NCBI GenBank assembly: GCA_023512835.1
Contig: CM042086.1
Coordinates: 18,855,029 to 18,919,028, forward strand
DNA: 64,000 nucleotides
Reading direction: 5' to 3'
DNA from: Taxillus chinensis
Taxonomy: Eukaryota > Streptophyta > Magnoliopsida > Santalales > Loranthaceae
Shown here: positions 1 through 11,270 of the stretch, one piece after another
Numbering within the stretch: the stretch's first letter is position 1
How the letters are laid out: each line of letters opens with the position of its first letter
The notes under the pieces: model-generated
The model's input: only the letters and a program-made list of their open reading frames with translations
Told to the model about the DNA's origin: nothing
Databases searched by the model: none
Made by a program: the position numbers and the translations under genes

Positions 1-2255
1 AAACTTAAAATCCATGGCTTAAACTTATCTCGTTTAGTACTTTGTCGGAAAGCTCATGTAAAGATTTTTCTAGCTAAACTAAGCTCAACCTTTGACTTTT
101 CGTATAAATTATATTATTATCTTAAAAATGCCATTACATTTGTTAATACTTAATAATATTAAATTCTTAAAATTAAATTATAATAGTTGTATATAAATTT
201 ATTAAGTTATAATAACATATTAATTTCTATTAAATTATTAATTAATTAATAAATAACATATTAGCTAACAAGAAAAATAAAACGTACTTTTATTAGTAAT
301 ATTAGATTTTAATGTAATTTTATTATATTAATTACTAACAAGAAAATAATCTCCTAATTCTAATTATTAATATATCACTAAGAAAACAAATGAAATAAAT
401 AACATCTTCATAAACATAATTGTACTACAATATTTATTCTTCAATGAATCGGATGAGCTTTAAATAGATTTTGATTAAAACGAATTGAACTCATGAGTTT
501 CCAAAAAGCTTAATAAATAGTGCTTGAATGAGTTACATATCTAACTTTATCCTATTATATATCCCACCATATTCTCATGGTGTTTTGGTGGGACGTTGGC
601 CCCTAATGCGACATAAAAAGAAAAAACAAAAAGGCCCGATCCTATATTTATGTGGAGCCGGATTCCGTTTCATGGCGTTCGTGTGGACGACCATGCACGT
701 ACTCGCCTGGCATATGTCACGTGGGTGAGGATACGTCTGCAAACGGTATACGCATTGACCAGAAATCGGATGGCAGTAATATTATCCGGCGCCCTCGTGT
801 GTGGCTACCATATGCAGCATGTTTCACATTGATGACCGATTGGGTGGGAATGCGCATCAAGCAACAAGCATGCATTGCTCATTAATTTAGTTAAAAGAAT
901 TGGTCATTAATTATGAGGTAAAAAGTTTTATGAAAATGTAAACCCGCCCACTAATTAACAACATAGAAGTACTCAGCCTTGTTCACTTTTAATGAGACAT
1001 TTGAAATTTTAAATTATACTCACTCACATTATTGAAATCAAACTACTATCATTCATTATTCTATAGTATTTTTATATTCAAATTTTCTTCATCATTTAAC
1101 ATTATACACCAACTACAATTAAATGCAACCTCGATCATAAAAGGCTAGGTTATTGGTATTTAGAATGATATAAGGTATTTATAGTTACTAAGTAATAATT
1201 AATTTGAAAGAGTAAAATCATTAAAAGAATAAAATTAACATTTATATGAAATAAAATAATAAATTACGATGATAATGGGGGTGGCTATCGGTAGAGAAGA
1301 AGTTGATATCAATTCGATTCCAAAGTGGAGAAGAAATTGTCGATGGTCTCATGATAAATAATCAAATTTGATTTAGATGTTTCAAATTAACTTGTTCCCT
1401 AGAACTCTGACGCCAAGGCTTCGCAGATTGTTTCATTCTTTGATTGCTAGATCAAATCGAGCAATACATGTAGGTGTGGTATAGTTGCAAGGATTGGTAG
1501 GTTATGGATTTGTTGTTTTGATCTTAGGTATCATATTCAAATGACATTAAACTTTTGATGATTCAGAGATAACAACAATGATAGTACCATTGAACTCTAG
1601 CGCAAGTGACTTGGACTTGTGTGACTAGAACAGGAAAGTAGCGGAAGTGTAAGGTTGGAAGTTAGATTTTCGTATGTAAGGAAATGGTTTAAAACCTAGT
1701 AGATATGAAAAATTAATTTTATCTTTTTTGGGGATCAAGATTCCTATGGAAATGAAATATTCTCACGAGAATTAATAACAAACTAAATGTGAGAATGAGA
1801 TATTTTCATGGGAATAGATTCCATTCTATTCCATTTGTATCCAATTACTCATTTTTATTTCTTAATTTTTTTACCATATAATGTTAACTTGATAGTGTTT
1901 TTTTTCTTTTTTTCTTATTTAGAATAATTTTTTATCGAAATTCAAATTTCCTAAAATTGGGAAAGTGTTGGATTTAAATTTGATGAGAGCCATAATTAAT
2001 CATGTTAGATCTTTATATTTGATTAAACTAAGAAAATTTCGAAGTGTTCAGAAAACTTATTCATAAAGCTCAGGTTTCTAGCAAAAAATTTTAAGTGTTA
2101 AGTGTTCAGTTCGAGATTTAATTTCTCATACTGAACCCAATTTACTTTGATTCGAGTTTGGAGCTTATTTCTCAAAGTATTGTACATATATCTTGCAATA
2201 TCACAAAGGGAATTTGTTTCAATGGTAATTATCCTTCAAATCAAGAAATTGTAAT
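1..2255. other. AT-rich intergenic DNA, no gene seen
   Basis: No protein family or RNA gene could be recognised. The stretch about 560-890 is clearly richer in G and C than its surroundings and holds short overlapping open frames, none resembling a known protein. Around 1741-1814 two 26-base arms form an imperfect inverted repeat (about seven mismatches), as in a small MITE or hairpin relic. Confidence 0.6.
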
Positions 2256-2350
2256 TTTTGTCCGTTTGCAAATAATGATCCATTAACTTACGATGCCTTC
2301 AATGATGATTAGGTATGAGCAACAGATGAAGAAATTCAATAAGAGCTTAC
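2256..2350 (+). pseudogene. Old copia reverse-transcriptase relic, left part
   Basis: The frame reads C-P-F-A-N-N-D-P-L-T-Y-D-A-F-N-D-D, then after two stop codons A-T-D-E-E-I-Q. This matches the stretch just before the reverse transcriptase of plant Ty1/copia polyproteins (usual pattern DPxSYEEA...W...AMDEEI). The younger element at 2351 interrupts it. If that element and one copy of CTTAC are removed, the frame runs straight on into the part at 8888. It is an internal fragment with stops and cannot be functional. The identification rests on motif memory, not on a search. Confidence 0.7.
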
Positions 2351-2547
2351 TGTTGGAATAAATTCCATCATATAGGGCCAAACATGTAAATATTAAATGT
2401 GTTGTGCTGTCTTTGGAAAAGCCTAAATTAAAGTGATCTAATTACAGATTTTAAATAAGGCTTAAGGGTATACTTGTCATGGAATTAATGTGTAGATACC
2501 AGACTGCTATTTTTAATTTGATGAGGGGCCGAATTGAAAATAGCAAA

Positions 2548-2604
<57 letters not shown>

Positions 2605-2816
2605 TATGGTCCCCAAATCGCATGACGGCTTATTAGGTCTGTATCCCCATCGACAGAGCTATTGAGAACAGCAGTTCATAAGGGTCGTGCTGATTTGGAA
2701 GATCACAACCCGTTGATCAAACTCCAGCGATGGATTCAGGTACGCTTCTGATTTATTATTTCTGATCAAACAATCTCTAGGCAAATAAAGGTCCTGCAGT
2801 TTATTAAATTGTAACA
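2351..2816 (+). repeat. 5' long terminal repeat (466 bp)
   Basis: Starts TGTTGGAATAAATTCC and ends at TGTAACA, immediately before the primer-binding site. It matches the 3' LTR along its whole length; the clearest differences are a small change near 2405-2412, single bases in the U3 part, the last bases (ATTGTAACA against ATTCTAACA) and the length of the TA tract. It contains a start codon at 2730 followed by a strong 5' splice site at 2740. Confidence 0.95.
2551..2600 (+). promoter_or_regulatory. TA-repeat tract in the LTR, probable TATA region
   Basis: Twenty-five TA units lie about 130 bases before the start codon at 2730. The 3' LTR carries a longer version (8603-8667). Its position in the U3 part and its composition suggest it serves as the TATA region of the LTR promoter. 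The promoter role is inference. A short upstream frame (ATG ACG GCT TAT TAG, 2622-2636) lies between it and the start codon. Confidence 0.5.
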
Positions 2817-4782
2817 ATTGGTATCAGAGCTATTTTGCCCTAGAATTGTTTGGTTAAATTAATATTATTTTAACGGCGTCATAGCTTTTATGGTTATACG
2901 ATTTTGCATGGGATCGTTTCTTCTTCCGCCTGTATTTCGTTTCTATTGCAATTTGCAAGTCGACATATATGTATATATAACATATGCATGTACGGTAAAA
3001 ATTCAATTGGTAGCATGTGGCTTGCACAGATTCTATTTTATTGTTAATATATAAATTACCATCACAAGAAATTGAAATTTCCAAGCAATTATTAAATGTC
3101 GATTTGGTTTTATACGTTACCTACATGATTTAAAAGTGGGCCATGTTAATTTAAAAAAAAAAGGTTAAAATTCAAGGTCTTCTCTTGATGTACGTGCTTG
3201 GATTCAGATCATGTTATGTGTGGTCTATGGTTGATTTTTTTTTTATAATAATATATTTGGTTGTATGATTACGTGAGTTATAATGGATTCAGATTTTCCT
3301 GTACGATTATGTGATCATATGAATTCAGCGCCAAACAGGATGTTTTCGAATAGATATTTAACAATTGCATGCTTTATTTATTTTAAATTCTGTTAATTTT
3401 GATCCACATAATTTGTTGATTGTATATCAAATTTGTATAATTATGTGATAATTTTAAATTCAAAATTATTTGATAAATCACAAATTCAGATATTTTATGG
3501 TAAATCAATTATGATTAATTTAGTTGTTCAGCATTCTAAATGTTTAATTGAAGCATGATGTTGCCAAAGTGACTTCTCTTGTGTAGATTATTTATGAGGG
3601 ATGTTGAATGTTTGTGGGTGTGTAAATTCATGCAGGTATTAACCGGCCCAAAGGAAGGTTTAATATTTGGCCGAATTACACACACACCTGTGGTGGTAAA
3701 CATGTGATGATTATAAGGTTTATTTTACATGTGAATAATAATTCGATCCAAAGATAGATTTATTATTTGACATAAGTTATTGTCAATGTTTGATCACTAC
3801 AATAAGAGTACCATTTACAGTTAATATTACTGTCCAAAGACTTGATATTAATGTTGTGCTAGGTATCTTGAGATGGGTATTACCATTATTTGAATTTGTT
3901 GATTATCATATTTGGTTATTAATGTGAGCATATTTGGTTATTTTGTTTTCAGCCAAGGTTTCTACTATATCTGCTAATGTCAACTCAATACCCATGCTTA
4001 ATGGGACCAACTTTAAGGATTGGAAAGAGAACATTGAAATTGTTCTTGGCTGCATGGATCTGGACCTTGCACTTCGGTGTGAGCAACCTCCTTCTCTTAC
4101 GGATGTAAGTTCTTCTGATGCTATAAAGAACTTTGAGAAGTGGGATCGCTCAAATCGCATGAGTCTCATGATCATTAAGCGCGGCATTCCTGAGGCATTT
4201 AGGGGTGCGGTATCTGATAATATCGTTACAGCCAAAGAGTTCCTAGCCGAAATTGAGAAACGTTTTGCGAAAAACGATAAGACAGAAACAAGCACGCTTT
4301 TGCAAAGCTTGATTTCTATGAGGTATAAAGGCAAAGGAAACATAAGGGAGTACATTATGGAAATGTCTCATCTTGCTTCTAAACTTAAGGCATTAAAGCT
4401 CGAGCTGTCTGATGACTTGCTTGTGCATTTGGTATTAATCTCTCTTCCTGCACAATTTGGTCAATTTAAGGTCGGTTATAATCGCCAAAAGGAAAAATGG
4501 ACTCTTAATGAGCTCATTTCTTACTGTGTGCAAAAGGAAGAGAGATTGAAGCAAGATAGAACTGAAAGTGCTCATTTGGCTGTTACCCATAAGGATAAAG
4601 GCATAAAGAGAAAGAATATGGAAGCTGCTAAAGGTCCAACTCAAAAGAAACAACAACAAAATACTAAGGGTTGTTTCTTTTGTAATAAGTCTGGACATAT
4701 GAAGAATGATTGTACCAAATATCACGCTTGGCGTGCTAAGAAAGGTACACTTCTCACTTTGGTCCGTTCGAGGTTAATTTAG
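2730..4782 (+). pseudogene. gag: gag gene, with predicted start exon in the LTR
   Basis: The main gag frame (3953-4782) has no good ATG at its 5' end; it runs back into TTTTGTTTTCAG, a textbook 3' splice site ending at 3952. In the LTR, ATG GAT TCA G (2730-2739) is followed by GTACGC. Joining 2739 to 3953 gives Met-Asp-Ser-Ala and continues in the gag frame. The body has the copia gag pattern SIPMLNGTNFKDWKENIEIV and LGCMDLDLALR, then a CCHC zinc knuckle C-x2-C-x4-H-x4-C (about 4672-4713) that binds RNA in the capsid. A small deletion-plus-insertion between about 4765 and 4790 puts a TAG at 4780, just before the protease. Plant copia elements normally read gag-pol as one frame, so this is a lesion. 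The start exon is inference from splice signals and phase. Confidence 0.75.
2819..2830 (+). other. Primer-binding site
   Basis: TGGTATCAGAGC lies two bases after the 5' LTR. It is the usual primer site of plant copia elements, complementary to the 3' end of initiator methionine tRNA. It falls inside the predicted leader intron 2740-3952, so a spliced transcript would lack it. Confidence 0.92.
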
Positions 4783-7700
4783 CTTCGGTTACCTAGAAAC
4801 ACGTGGTGGTTAGATTCTGGTGCTACTACTCACACCAGTGTTTCTATGCAGGGTTGCCTGAACTACCGAAAGCCAAGTGATGCTGAAAGATACATCTTTG
4901 TGGGCGATGGAAACTCGGTGGAAGTCGAGGCTATTGGGCATTTTAAGTTGTTATTGGGAACTGGTTATTATTTGGATTTATTGGATACTTTTATCGTACC
5001 GTCTTTTATGCGGAATTTGGTTTCAGTTTCTTTATTGGACAAATCAGGTTATTATTGTTCATTTGGAAACAATCAATTCAGTTTATCTATAAATTCAAAT
5101 GTTGTGGGAACTGGTTCTTTATGTGCATATGACAACTTATATTTGCTTGATACAGTTGCTTCTTATAAAGAAACCTTGCATGTGGAATCAAAGGGTACTA
5201 AACGCAAATTAAATACAGATAATTCAGCCACATTATGGCACAAACGATTAGGTCACATCTCTAGAAATAGAGTTGAGCGGCTTGTGTCTGATGGGATTTT
5301 AGATTCTCTTGATTTTACAAACTTTGGTGTTTGTATTGATTGTATCAAGGGAAAACAGACCAAAATAAAGAAATTGGGTGCCAACAGAACTACAGATGTC
5401 TTAGAATTGATACATACGGATATTTGTGGTCCATTTCCTACAGCTTCTTGGAATGGTCAACAATACTTCATATCATTCATAGACGATTATTCACGTTATG
5501 GGTACTTGTTTCTTATTCATGAGAAATCACGCTTTGGATGTGTTCAAAAATTTTAAGGCTGAAGTTGAGAATCAACTCAGCAAAAGAATAAAGTGTGTCA
5601 GGTCTGATCGTAGTGGTGAATACTACGGCAGATATGATGGTTCGGGTGAACAACGTTCAGGCCCATTTGCACAATTCCTAGAGGAATGTGAAATCGTCCC
5701 ACAGTACACCATGCCAGGATCGCCTAGCATGAATGGTGTAGCTGAAAGACGAAACCGAACACTTAAGGATATGGTAAGGAGCATGATTAGTCATTCTACC
5801 TTACCAGACTCACTCGGGAGAAGCACTAAAGACAAGACACTTATATTCGAATAGAGTGCCAACTAAAGCAACTCAAAAACACCTTATGAACTTTGGACAG
5901 GCAAAAAGCCTAGTCTAAAGCATTTTCATATTTGGGGATGTCCAGCTGAGGCAAGGCCTTATAGGCCACATGAAAAGAAATTGGACTCCAAAACAGTGAG
6001 CAGTTACTTTATTGGCTACTCTGAACGATCTAGGGGCTATAAGTTTTATGATCCCACACTTCGGTCTATTTTTGAGACGGGAACTGCAACATTCTTTGAG
6101 GATGTTGAGTTTGGGGGGAGAAATAAGGTTAGAAACATTGTCTTTGAGGAGGAATCAATCTCGATTCCTATTATTGCTTTTGATAATGTACAGGATTCTT
6201 TGCCTATCATTAATCAAGAAGTAAATTTAGATCCTCAACTAGATGATGTTGATCAAAACCCCATTCATGAAGAGCAAACTCAACAACCTCAAGATCTAGT
6301 GCCATTAAGGCGATCCACTAGAGAAAGGAGAAATGCTATTCCGGATGATTATATTGTATTTCTCTTGGAACATGAGGAAACCATAGGAATGATGGAAGAT
6401 GATCCAATCAACTTTTATCAAGTCATGAAAGGTTCCAATTCTCAAAAGTGGATTGATGCCATGAATGAGGAGTATAAGTCTATGCAAGACAATAAAGTTT
6501 GAGAACTTGTCCCATTACCAGAAGGTGCAAAGCCCATTGGTTGTAAATGGATTTTTAAAACCAAAAGGGATTTGCAGGGTAATGTGGAAAGGTATAAGGC
6601 TCGTCTTGTAGCAAAAGGCTTTACTCAAAAGGAAGGAATTGACTTTAAAGAGACTTTCTCTCCAGTTTCAACGAAAGACTCTTTTAGGATAATCATGGCT
6701 CTTGTTGCACATTTTGACCTTGAGCTTCATCAGATGGATGTCAAAACAGCTTTTCTCAATGGTGACATTGATGAAACGATATATATGGTGCAACCAGAAA
6801 ACTTTGAGTTGGAAGACCCAAAGAATATGGTTTGCAAATTGACAAAATCTATCTATGGACTCAAACAGGCTTCTCGTCAGTGGTATCACAAGTTTCATCA
6901 CGTGATTATCTCGTTTGGTTTTGAGACAAACACTATTGATAATTGTGTATATCACAAATTCAGTGGGAGTAAACTTATATTTCTGGTTTTATATGTTGAT
7001 ATACTGCTTGCCACAAATGATATAGGCATGTTGCACGAAACCAAGAAATTTCTATCAAATAATTTTGAAATGAAAGATCTTGGTGACGCCTCTTTTGTAT
7101 TAGGGATCCAAATACAACGAGATCGTTCTCATGGTATTCTTGGATTATCACAAAAGAGCTATATCAATAAAGTTCTTAAAAGGTTTGGCATGCAAGACAG
7201 TTAACCAGGTGACACCCCTGTAGCTAAGGGAGACAAATTTAGTCTCAATCAGTGCCCTAAATCTACTCTTGAAATTAAGGAAATGCAAAACATTCCTTAT
7301 GCATCAGCAGTAGGGAGTTTAATGTATGCTCAGGTTTGTACACGTCCAGATATTGCATATATTGTTGGTATGTTGGGCAGATATTTAAGCAACCCTGGGA
7401 TGGATCATTGGAAAGCAGCCAAACGAGTTATGAGATATTTGCAGAAAACAAAAGATTACATGCTCACATATAGGAGATCGGATCATTTGGAGATCATTAG
7501 GTATTCCGACTCTGATTATGTTGGATGTCAAGATAGTAAAAGATCCACTTCAGGCTACATATTTTTATTGGCTGGTGGAGCTATATCTTAGAGGAGTGCC
7601 AAACAGGCATTAATAGCTTCTTCCACCATGGAAGCAGAATTTGTAGCATGTTATGAGGCATCCAATTGTGGAATATGGCTGCGAAATTTTGTCACCGGGT

Positions 7701-7934
7701 CACAGCATCTTGGAGGGCATAGAAAGACCACTCAAACTATATTGTGACAATAAATTTGCAGTCTTATATTCCAATAACAACAGGAGTTCTTCAAGGTCAA
7801 GGCATATTGACATTAAATACTTAGTTGTGAAGGAAAGAGTACAGAGTATAGAGATATCTATAGAGCATATTGGCACAAACTCCATGATAGCGGATCCGCT
7901 TACAAAAGGATTGCCACCCCAAGGTCTTTCATGA
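4783..7934 (+). pseudogene. pol: pol region: protease, integrase, RT and RNase H, broken
   Basis: After the TAG at 4780 the same frame gives the aspartic protease motif W-W-L-D-S-G-A (aspartate codon 4813-4815). Next come the pre-integrase zinc site (H-x3-H, C-x2-C, about 5230-5345) and the integrase core with HTDICGP, IDDYSRY and the later GVAERRN (D, D, E). Reverse transcriptase spans about 6530-7200 (RYKARLVAKGF, QMDVKTAFLNG, YGLKQA) and RNase H follows (DSDYVG, MEAEF, YCDN). Damage seen: frameshift near 5530, several between 5815 and 5890, TGA for Trp at 6500, TAA at 7202, TAG for Trp at 7589, a frameshift near 7705. The polymerase signature is Y-V-D-I where Y-V-D-D is expected (6992-7003), an in-frame three-base loss of a catalytic aspartate. 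The product cannot support its own transposition. Confidence 0.9.
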
Positions 7935-8391
7935 GCACACTGCTCATATGGGTGTCATTTTGTGTGAAGATATCATGTTTTAGTGGGAGTTTGTATTATT
8001 TGTGTTTTGTTGCTCTATGTTTGGTTTTGGACATTTATGTACTTATGGATTTATGAATTTTCTGATCAGAAATAAAGTATTCAGTTCAGTACACTCTGTT
8101 ACATTGTGTTAAGTTTTGATCTCAATTCAGTAGGACCAGTTGGAAATAGACATGTATAGATCACATTGCTTGTAATTTCCACGCTATGCATCCATGATTG
8201 ATCTATGTCATTTGGTTATGGTGTTGTATGTGACCATTGATGGGTTTAGTCACGCTAAATGTGGCAAAAATCTCTTTGATCCTATAGCATCATAATTAAT
8301 GGACGAGATTGTTCAGATACCCTAAGGTTAAGATAGCAACATTTTGGAGCTCATAAAGTTATACACATTTATATAGTTACATATATGGCCT

Positions 8392-8401
8392 AGTGGGAGA
8401 T
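8392..8401 (+). other. Polypurine tract
   Basis: AGTGGGAGAT directly abuts the 3' LTR and primes plus-strand DNA synthesis in this class of element. Position and purine content are as expected. Confidence 0.85.
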
Positions 8402-8599
8402 TGTTGGAATAAATTCCATCATATAGGGCCAAACATGTAAATATTAAATGTGTTGTCTTTATCTTTGGAAAAGCCTAAATTAAAGTGATCTAATTACAGA
8501 TTTTAAATAAGGCTTAAGGGTATACTTGTCATGGAATCAATGTGTAGATACCAGACTGCTATTTTTAATTTGATGAGGGGCCGAATTGAAAATAGCAAC

Positions 8600-8669
<70 letters not shown>

Positions 8670-8882
8670 TTATGGTCCCCAAATCGCATGACGGCTTATT
8701 AGGTCTGTATCCCCATCGACAGAGCTATTGAGAACAGCAGTTCATAAGGGTCGTGCTGATTTGGAAGATCACAACCCGTTGATCAAACTCCAGCGATGGA
8801 TTCAGGTACGCTTCTGATTTATTATTTCTGATCAAACAATCTCTAGGCAAATAAAGGTCCTGCAGTTTATTAAATTCTAACA
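8402..8882 (+). repeat. 3' long terminal repeat (481 bp)
   Basis: Near-identical partner of the 5' LTR, longer mainly because its TA tract (8603-8667) has about 15 more bases. It repeats the ATG (8796-8798) and the 5' splice site (8806), so a transcript begun in this LTR could in principle splice into flanking DNA. Confidence 0.95.
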
Positions 8883-8887
8883 CTTAC

Positions 8888-9290
8888 TAGTGTTTTCTAT
8901 GGAAAACCAATTGTCATTAAATGGGAGTACAAGACAATTTGCAAGCTAAATAATAAGGTAATTTTTTAAAACATGATTAGTTGTTGAGGGATACAAGAAA
9001 AAAAACCAAATATTGATTATTTTGAAGTTTTTTGCGGTGATTGCTAGACTAGATACTATTTGCATGCATGCTTTTATCTTACGTGGAGGAGAAGGTATTA
9101 AAAAAATATTGGAAAACATTTTAAATGGATGTAAAGTGTGCTTTTTTGAATGGTTTTATAGAAGAAAAGGTATTTTTTGAGCATCCTATGAATCATGCAA
9201 AGAAAGGGGAAGACGATGAAGCTTACAAGTAAAAAAGAGTTTTATGGTTTAAAGCAGACTCTTATGACGTGTTAAGAACTGTTAGATTCG
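8888..9290 (+). pseudogene. Old copia reverse-transcriptase relic, right part
   Basis: Continues the frame interrupted at 2350: G-K-P-I-V-I-K-W-E-Y-K-T, then K-L-N-N-K-V-I, matching the reverse-transcriptase start of plant copia proteins (KPIGVKWVYKTK...KARLVA.GY). After several frameshifts it gives M-D-V-K-C-A-F-L-N-G-F-I-E-E-K-V (from 9125), the QMDVKSAFLNG region, and K-K-G-E-D-D-E-A-Y-K. Many stops and gaps show it is far older than the inserted element. The piece ends near 9290, before the YVDD box. Confidence 0.75.
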
Positions 9291-11224
9291 TTTATCTTTT
9301 GTTAATTTTTTGGTTAATTACCTAAAATTATTGTTATATTCAAGTTTTATAATAAATATTGAACACTATAAATTTTTTTAAAATTATCTCTACTTATACC
9401 TTTTTTTCTTATTTTATAATTAGAGCCTCAAAATTAAAACGTGAACTCCTAGTTTTAGCGTGTGCTTGGTTGCTGCGGAAAAGGCATGGAAAAGCACTAG
9501 ACCTATAGAAAAGCTACCGAATTTTTTTTTCCTGGGTGATAGAAAAGCAACAAGAAGTGAGGAAAACAACATGGATTGGTGTGATAAATTTTCTGTAGCT
9601 GAACGCTGAAAAAACCCACAAAAATTGTACAGTAAAAGATAATTATAATATTTTCCTTACAAACAGCTAATGATTTATACAATAAAAAAACAAAATGAAA
9701 AAATTAATAATTAATATAAATTTATTTATTTGTTTTCACCCTAACCAATCTACTGTAAAAAAACAAATTTCTGTCTAATTTCTTTTCACTATTTTACTTT
9801 TCACCTGTTTTTCTTTCATGCATTTTTCATGCGCCTAGCGTAATCTTTTTAAAAAAATGATATTTATTTGCTCTTTTAAAATTTTAAAAAAATATGTAAG
9901 ATGATTAACGTGGGATGATGTCATACACAATCGTTGCAAGATTAAAAAATGAGTTCCACGAGATTCCACGTGCTTTTCCACTTGTCGCCCAAAGTGCACG
10001 ACAGTCGGCACAACATCCCAAAACAAGCCTATCGGAAGAAGTACGTGCGTACACAGTATTTAAAACTCTATCAAGCTTTTTTCAAACCGACACATCACAT
10101 ATTGAAAAATATCATATTATAATTATAATATGATATATTTTAATAAATATGTGTCGATTTATAATGTGTCAAAAAAGGAGAAACAATTCCTCTCCTACCA
10201 TGCATTGTAATTATTTTTGCCCAATTTCTAGCCTATCATCTTTTCAAAACGTTTTAGACAAATACCATTCTTTGAAAAAATTGTTTTTCAAATCTAAAAA
10301 TTATTTTGTCAAAATTATTTTCACGTTTCGTATATTTTTCATATAGGCCAATATAGAAATAATATTTTTTAAAATAAACTTGTTACCTGCATCATTTTTT
10401 TGGGTCACTTGCGTTATTGACTATTGGGCGAAATTAAGGAGGCATACGATAAGTATTTTTAATTTTGTGTTTTTATTATATTATTATTTATTTATTTTAT
10501 TGGAGATAGAATTTATAATCTCAATTTGAAAAATAAATTTCATTTAGGATAAGAAATAATATGTTTTAAAAAGCATTTAAAAAACAGTAATTTTTTTTAA
10601 AAAAACAGTTATTTAAATCAAATCAGGATTTTCAATAAAGTATCACTTTTTTCAGAAAATATTTGTTAAATAGGATTTTTTTTCGGTGGATTTTATTTTT
10701 AAAAACATAATCATATTTTTCAATATATGAAATTATAAATATTTTACATAATATTACTTATTATATAAAAAGAATAGGTTTCCTCATGTGATTTTTCATA
10801 TTATATTATAAAGATTTTTTAATATGTGAAAATATAAATATTTATATCATATTTTTATATAATAATTCTTATTATATAAAAGGCAAAAGTTCATCAATCA
10901 CATATGAGATTAAAATTATATTACAATAAAAATATAAATTTAATGAAAATAAATTATATTACTAGTCCAATAGCATTTGCATACACGTTAAATCTTATCT
11001 TAAAATAAATTACCTGTAAACTCATATTTGAAAATACATTAAAATTATAATTTAAAATTAAATTATAACAAAGTATGAATTCTAATGAAAAGTTTATTTA
11101 AAAAAGTAATTATCGTATTTAAAATAATATAGTTGATAAATCTAATGTTTTTAGCTCATATTTTTTATATATAAAAACATAAATTTTCATGAATTCAAAA
11201 ATTCAATAATATTCTTTTGTACTG

Positions 11225-11270
<46 letters not shown>

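Larger units (their letters stand above)
2351..8882 (+). mobile_element. Ty1/copia LTR retrotransposon, full length but disabled
   Basis: A complete element: 5' LTR 2351-2816, tRNA-iMet-type primer site 2819-2830, gag, protease, integrase, reverse transcriptase and RNase H in copia order, purine tract 8392-8401, 3' LTR 8402-8882. It is flanked by the perfect 5-bp duplication CTTAC (2346-2350 and 8883-8887). LTRs begin TGTTGG and end AACA. Outside the TA tract the LTRs differ at only about half a dozen places by eye, so insertion looks recent. Coding capacity is nevertheless lost through several stops, frameshifts and loss of one catalytic aspartate in the reverse transcriptase. The domain order integrase before reverse transcriptase excludes Ty3/gypsy. 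The gag resembles the TNT 1-94-annotated group of plant copia proteins. Confidence 0.95.

Noticed and set aside
3906..4355. 149-codon open frame on the minus strand
   Set aside because: Antisense shadow of the copia gag frame.
8531..8731. Open frame with a long Tyr-Ile repeat
   Set aside because: It reads through the TA tract of the 3' LTR.
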